A DNA stretch of 64,000 nucleotides, from contig NC_046677.1 of NCBI RefSeq assembly GCF_003369915.1, positions 28,724,913 to 28,788,912 of the forward strand, written 5' to 3'. Every line of letters begins with the position of its first letter. Within the stretch, counting starts at the first letter, position 1. The notes under the pieces were generated by a model that was not told the origin of the DNA, searched no databases, and was given only the letters and a program-made list of their open reading frames with translations. This document shows positions 59,021-64,000 of this stretch, piece after piece. Source of the DNA: Drosophila miranda. Taxonomy: Eukaryota; Arthropoda; Insecta; Diptera; Drosophilidae. The position numbers and the translations under genes are program-made.

Positions 59021-59792
59021 GGATCCCCCAGATGATCGCCCCCGTTCGTCAGTTCCGTAGCAGCCACCAGCAACAGCACCACCAATAGACCAAATAGTGT
59101 TCCCCCGCAAAGCAAAAGCTGTTTTGATATCGATCTGAACAACTATCGACCGTGAGACTGTCGCATGAGTGACGAACCCGGAACCCACCCGATACCAGAA
59201 TTTATTCCCCTTTTTTCCTTCTTTGGACTCGAAGAGAAGGAGGGCTTCTCCTCCGAACACACGTATATATCGAATATTCTCTCACCTAGTAGTCGTACCC
59301 GTAACCGTGCCCGTAATCGGATACGGGTGATGCAGTAGCACATACATTCGGACTGGCAAAAGCGAAGGCTTCTCTATGGGTGCTCTATTCGTGAACTGAT
59401 TTCTGTGTTACGTTGTTTTGTTGCTTATTTCTACGATTATATATTGAGTGCGTCGTGTGTGTCGTGTGCGAATGCGAAGGTTGTACTACAAGAAGCTGGA
59501 TCCTAGGTTTACTTCTAGTTTTAGTTTGCGGATCTGCTGGTCCCTCACTTTTCACGTTTTTGGTTATACCCAGATTACCGATTACCGATCACCAACTAGC
59601 GATTACCGTTTACCGATTATCACACATGCATTCGTAGACTGATAGCAGACTTAGTTCACTAGCGATAGCGATAACAATTAAACAATTAAAATATACACAC
59701 CCACACATATATCCGCATACGTATACGCGTAGGCGACAATTACTAACCAATATCCAACATTCGATTTGTACGCAAACGCCGAATACAACAAC

Positions 59793-59798
59793 AATAAA
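59793..59798 (+). terminator. Eaat2: Poly(A) signal of Eaat2
   Basis: AATAAA in ACAACAATAAATGTTATT, 773 bp after the stop. The intervening sequence is plausible 3' UTR (AT-rich, no frames). An ATTAAA-like alternative lies near 59685. Confidence 0.45.
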
Positions 59799-59836
59799 TG
59801 TTATTATACCATTAGCTATCCAAATTTCCGTTAGAG

Positions 59837-60650
59837 GTCGGGGTCACCACTTTTTTTCAAGAGGTTGAGGCTCTCTGATGGGCTGATTCTCGTGTCGGGG
59901 ACTCCTGTGTCTGCAGCTTGCTTACATTTATCCATTGAAGGGGCCATTATGAAGAAGCACATTATGTATTCTTTGTCGGGGTCACCATTTTCTTTCAATG
60001 GATTGAGGCCTTCTGGTGGGCTGATTCTCTTATGGTATGCATGTCTGTCGGGGACTCCTGTGTCTGCAGCATTGATGGGGCTTACTCACATTATGTATTT
60101 TTTGTCGGGGTCACCATCTTCTTTCAATAGATTGATGCCCTCTAATGGGCTGATTCCGTGTATCATGCATGTCTCTCGGGGAATCGTTTATCTGCAGCAC
60201 GATTTATCCACTGATGAGGCCTACGCACATTATTAATTCTTTTTCAGGGTCACCATTTTCTTTCAATAGATATGCTGATTCCCCTGTATCATGCATGTCT
60301 GTCAGGGACTTTTTTTTTAGGGTAATACTCAGAGTTTCCTTTGCCCAATGTATTCCGCATGATTTTCTTTGTCCATTGATGGCGCTTAAGTCGGGGTCAC
60401 CATCTTCTTTCAATAGATTGAGTCCTCTGATAGGCTAATTCCCGCTTATCTGAGTATCTTGTATGTCAATCGGGGACTCCTTTGTATGCAGGATGATTTC
60501 CTTTATCCATTGATGGCGCTTAAGTCGGGGTCACCAACTTCTGTAGCCATCAATACTGTTCTTACTTCCATTTCCGTGGATATCTCCATCGTCTTTTGTA
60601 TGAAATTAAATTATTAAAAACTTAAACATGGTTTGGGGTCACCATCTGCT
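59837..60650 (+). repeat. Minisatellite of about 135 bp units, each with GGGGTCACC
   Basis: Unit starts at 59837, 59975, 60104, 60243, 60390 and 60524, with a degenerate partial near 60633; spacings are 138, 129, 139, 147 and 134 bp. Units share GTCGGGGTCACCA, TTCTTTCAATAGATTGA, CTGATGGGCTGATTC, ATGCATGTCTGTC, GGGACTCCTGTGTCTGCAG and TTTATCCATTGATG. Divergence between copies is moderate, and the last full copies share the GATGGCGCTTAA end. Confidence 0.85.
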
Positions 60651-63600
60651 AATCACCTGTCAATGGCTTGAGTGTCTTCATATTCGTGCACTGTGAACAT
60701 TTGTATCTGTTGTATCTGTATCTGTATCGGCAAACGGAAATTTGCCTATCAACATGGCCATAAATCTCGCGATCGACGGGTGAGCAGTGAATGAATGAAT
60801 CATCTGCACATGTGTACGAGTGCCCGTAAGTGCCATAACTCAACGCCTGCACTAGTTGTGGCCAGTGGTTTGCACAAGCGGACCAAATCGGGCCTTATAT
60901 AATTATATAGATACGGTCATAGGTGCATGTGCATATATGAATACATTAGAGGGAATCGGGCCAGGCCGGGCCGGGCCGGGCCAGAACCAGGCCCTGGTAG
61001 ATAAGGCCCTGTTTTAGATCTGAAATCTGGGATATGGGATCTAGAAGGAAACATTCGATCTCTGTGTATCTGCAGCCCCGTTCCATTCGATTCGATTCGA
61101 TTCATGTCAGGTGTCAATCTGCCTCACTGTCTGCACTTGAGCCCCACTGCCGAGTGCCTCGCTGCAGGTGAATGAATGAATCAAGCGCTCGATCGGCGGG
61201 TACACAAATCTGCAACAATAATGCGAACGCGAATGCGAATGCGATACGGCACACGAGGTGGCAATATTTATGGAGATGCCAGACCGGGCGGCCTCTGTGT
61301 GTGGCTGCATGGAAACGTATCTAAAAGATTTGTAGTCGTCGTCGCATTCAGAAGTGCGCAATTGCAAAGTCGAGCTGTCGGCCGCTGAGCCGCTCTTGGC
61401 ACCTCTTTAGCCGCTCTCTGGCCCCCTCTGTGGCCTCCTCCACCTGTCCAACTGTCCCACTGACTGAAGCTGAATGCTCTTGTGGCTGTGGCTGCTGCTG
61501 CGCGTTGGCTGGGACTCTGACTGCGACTGCGGCTGGCGTTGGAGTGTTTGGCGTCTGAAGGTCTACTTGGCAGCGGCTTTGGAGTGTGTTGGCGTTGTCG
61601 TTGCCCCCCTTTCGCCCAGCACCTCTCCTGGGCTGCTGTCGCTGGCTGCTAAAATGAAATACGAGTGCAAACAGACAACAACATCGAAGGGAAAGCCATG
61701 GCCACAAGTCGATAGTTAGATACTCTAGGAAAGAGATCGTCTCAGTAATGTCTAGGAAGGAATAGATAGATCTTTCCCCCTGCCTAGTCTTGATCCAAAT
61801 TCAAGGGATACTCCTCAATGGCTCTACTAATTCCACTTCTTCCAGTCTTTCAACCAGAGAGAGAGAGACTTGGAGGAATGCCTGGCGCGGAACGGGGCAA
61901 TCCATAAATGGACACTCCACTCGATTCCCCGTTTCGTGACTCTCTCTTCCCCGCTCTCCCAATCGATTCCCCCCCACATTTCGTTTCGCTTGCGTGTGAC
62001 AAAGTTCGTGATCGGCCCATTGGACCCAATATAGGGCATAGACGGGGGGTACGGGCACCGGGAAGCGTTGCTCGCTTCCATTGTGTGAAGAAACACACGG
62101 CGGCTGCTTGACTTGCGGCGCATTTTGAAGAATAATGGCCAAGACGGTGGGGGAGGTGGGGAACCGGAGCTGTGGCCCCTGCTCACGATATATATCGACA
62201 CTTGTGGCACATATGGCATGCAGAAATATCAACATAGAGTCGTAGCTGCTGCATTCGCGGCATTTGCATAAGCCCGGGGCTAATTAATTCAATTAGAGGC
62301 AAAGTCAAAGCAAATTTCCGATGGGGCGGTTTCACTTTCGCACTTCGCTTTCGGCCCAGTCGGAGTCTGAGCCAGGTTCTGGGACTGGGACTGGGACTGG
62401 GACTGGGTCTGGGCCTCCGTCTGGGCCTGAATGATTGAGCACTGGCGGAAGTTGTTCTCGTGTTGACAACGACAGCGCGCTTATCTCCATGACGATTGAC
62501 TGGGATTGACTCTGATGGTTGCAGAGGGAGGGGGAAGGGGGCACAGGTACAGGGGTACACAGGTACAGGGGCCACTGCTCGCTTGGACATGAGTTTATGG
62601 GCAATCTGCTCGTCTATAAATTTGCAATCAACTTTTATCAGGCTGGCATCCCAGAACGTGCCTGCACTAACGTTTCTATTCACACGCTGCCGATGGCCAT
62701 CGCCAAACGGGATTGGCCCCCCCGTGTCCCCCGTCCCCTCCACCTCCTGCTGCTGCTGCTGCTGCTGCTGCCTCTCCCGTTGGAGTCAATCTCTGGTTTG
62801 GTGTGACTTTGAGCGGTGATAGATTGGCCCACATTCGTCGCGTTTCGACCGCTGGTGCTGTTGCTGGTGCTGTTGCTGGTGCCTTCCTTCCCAGCCACTG
62901 CCACTGCCACATCCACATCATCATCATCTGTGGGGCACTGCTATTCCTCGCCGGATTGGTAATCTAACCAAATTACTGTGCTGTTCACAAACACGTTCTC
63001 TAAACGGTTTCATAATAACAACGCGCTCCTCAAAAGAATTTCCAGAGGCGCCCCCCAGCCCCCCAGCCACCCCGTCTTCTCATGCCTCTCTCTCTGGAGA
63101 GAGGGTATCTCTGCCAGTGTGTGTGCTGGCCTAATGCAAATTGCAGTAATAATTGGCCTATTATGCCACAGAATGAGAAACAGAGATGGCTAGAGAGGCA
63201 GTCGGCAGTAGGTCGCCACCACCCAAGCCCAAGGAGAAGGTGGAGGCATTAGAATACCATTTAATACTGTGTTTTTCGTTGGCTCAGGGGTGGGGAAGGG
63301 GTATCCAGAGAGGGGCATCCCACGGAATCCCAGGATCCGATCCGATCCGAGCAGTGCCTTGCATATTGCGCTCATTAATTAGCCGACATTGCAAATTAAT
63401 GCCTAATCAAATTTTATTGAATTATAAACCAGTCGGCATTTGAAATGCCAAAATGCAAAGGGGGGAGGGATGCAGAGGGGGCTCTCTGCCCGATGCCCGT
63501 CTGGTAATTAATGTGCACTAAAGCGGCCAGCAGGCATTAAAATTAATTTGATTTTGTCAAAGGCCACAACATGGGAAGCGCAATCCCAATCCCTCGGAGA

Positions 63601-64000
63601 ACCTTCTCGCCGTTCGTCTAGGCGAAAACTACCCGAAATGGAGGTGCCACAAGAGAGTGGGCCACCGACTGGGGGATACCCTGTAGAAGGGAGGGAGGTG
63701 GCCACAGAGGTTGCCTTCCAAGAGGAGAACGAGGAGACGCTGCCTCGCGCTTGAAGTGACTCGAGGGAGACTCGATTGAGATTGGATTCCTCTCTCTTCC
63801 TGTCTTGGCACCCTGTAGGGTATCCCTGTAGCCCCTATATGAGGAGCACATTGAGGAGCAGCCACTGGGCAACGGATCGTTGCAATTTTAATTAACTGCC
63901 CCGTCGGTGCATTAAAATTGTTTTGACTTTGTTAAATGCTTGCAAATCGCAAAGCGACATGAAAATTTACGCGCCAGCAGCAGAGGCACCACAAGATGGA
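60651..64000. other. Non-coding region downstream of Eaat2
   Basis: No gene recognised. Seen: GGGACT units near 62378-62410, a GCT run at 62749-62771, GTGCTGTTGCTG repeats at 62855-62880, CGATT repeats at 61086-61102, and small TACCCTGTAG-type motifs at 63677 and 63810-63835. The frames are low-complexity or chance. Confidence 0.45.

Overview
This window is nuclear DNA from a fruit fly of the genus Drosophila. The coding genes carry short GT-AG introns (53-100 bp is common) and GC-rich third codon positions. They sit in long non-coding stretches full of microsatellites and C/G runs. The gene set (Pkg21D, a xylulokinase-like gene, the CO2 receptor gene Gr21a, GABA-B-R3, Eaat2) belongs, as far as I recall, to region 21D-E of chromosome arm 2L in D. 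melanogaster (Muller element B). The amino-acid divergence and microsatellite density suggest a species outside the melanogaster subgroup, perhaps the obscura group; this last point is inference.

Layout. 1-12 kb: no convincing gene. 12.0-16.0 kb (+): Pkg21D, a cGMP-dependent protein kinase of five coding exons. 16.0-17.7 kb (-): a single-exon FGGY/xylulokinase-family gene, tail to tail with Pkg21D and apparently lacking the catalytic aspartates. 17.75-18.6 kb: an unexplained interval with CGATA/ATCGAT motifs and several very short ORFs. 19.9-21.3 kb (-): Gr21a, single exon, with a TATA box and a poly(A) signal. 22.6-23.0 kb (-): a compact gene for an 81-residue secreted Thr/Ser-rich protein. 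23-36 kb: non-coding. 36.2-43.5 kb (-): GABA-B-R3, ten coding exons. A likely non-coding first exon with an initiator and DPE lies at 46.6-46.8 kb. 46.8-53.3 kb: non-coding. 53.3-59.0 kb (+): Eaat2, six coding exons, preceded by two separate candidate promoter/leader regions. 59.8-60.65 kb: a minisatellite with a repeat of about 135 bp. 60.65-64 kb: no gene seen.

Function. Gr21a (CO2 sensing), GABA-B-R3 (metabotropic GABA receptor-like), Eaat2 (Na+-coupled acidic amino-acid/taurine transport) and Pkg21D (cGMP signalling) all relate to neural signalling, but they are independent transcription units and nothing indicates co-regulation. No bacterial-type system, CRISPR array, tRNA or rRNA gene was recognised. 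The observations most worth checking are the predicted xylulokinase pseudoenzyme, the uORF-bearing and ATG-free Eaat2 leaders, the GABA-B-R3 remote promoter and convertase-like site, the altered Eaat2 hairpin motif, and the unexplained 17.8-18.6 kb interval. Splice sites were placed by eye from reading frame, consensus and family conservation, without transcript data.
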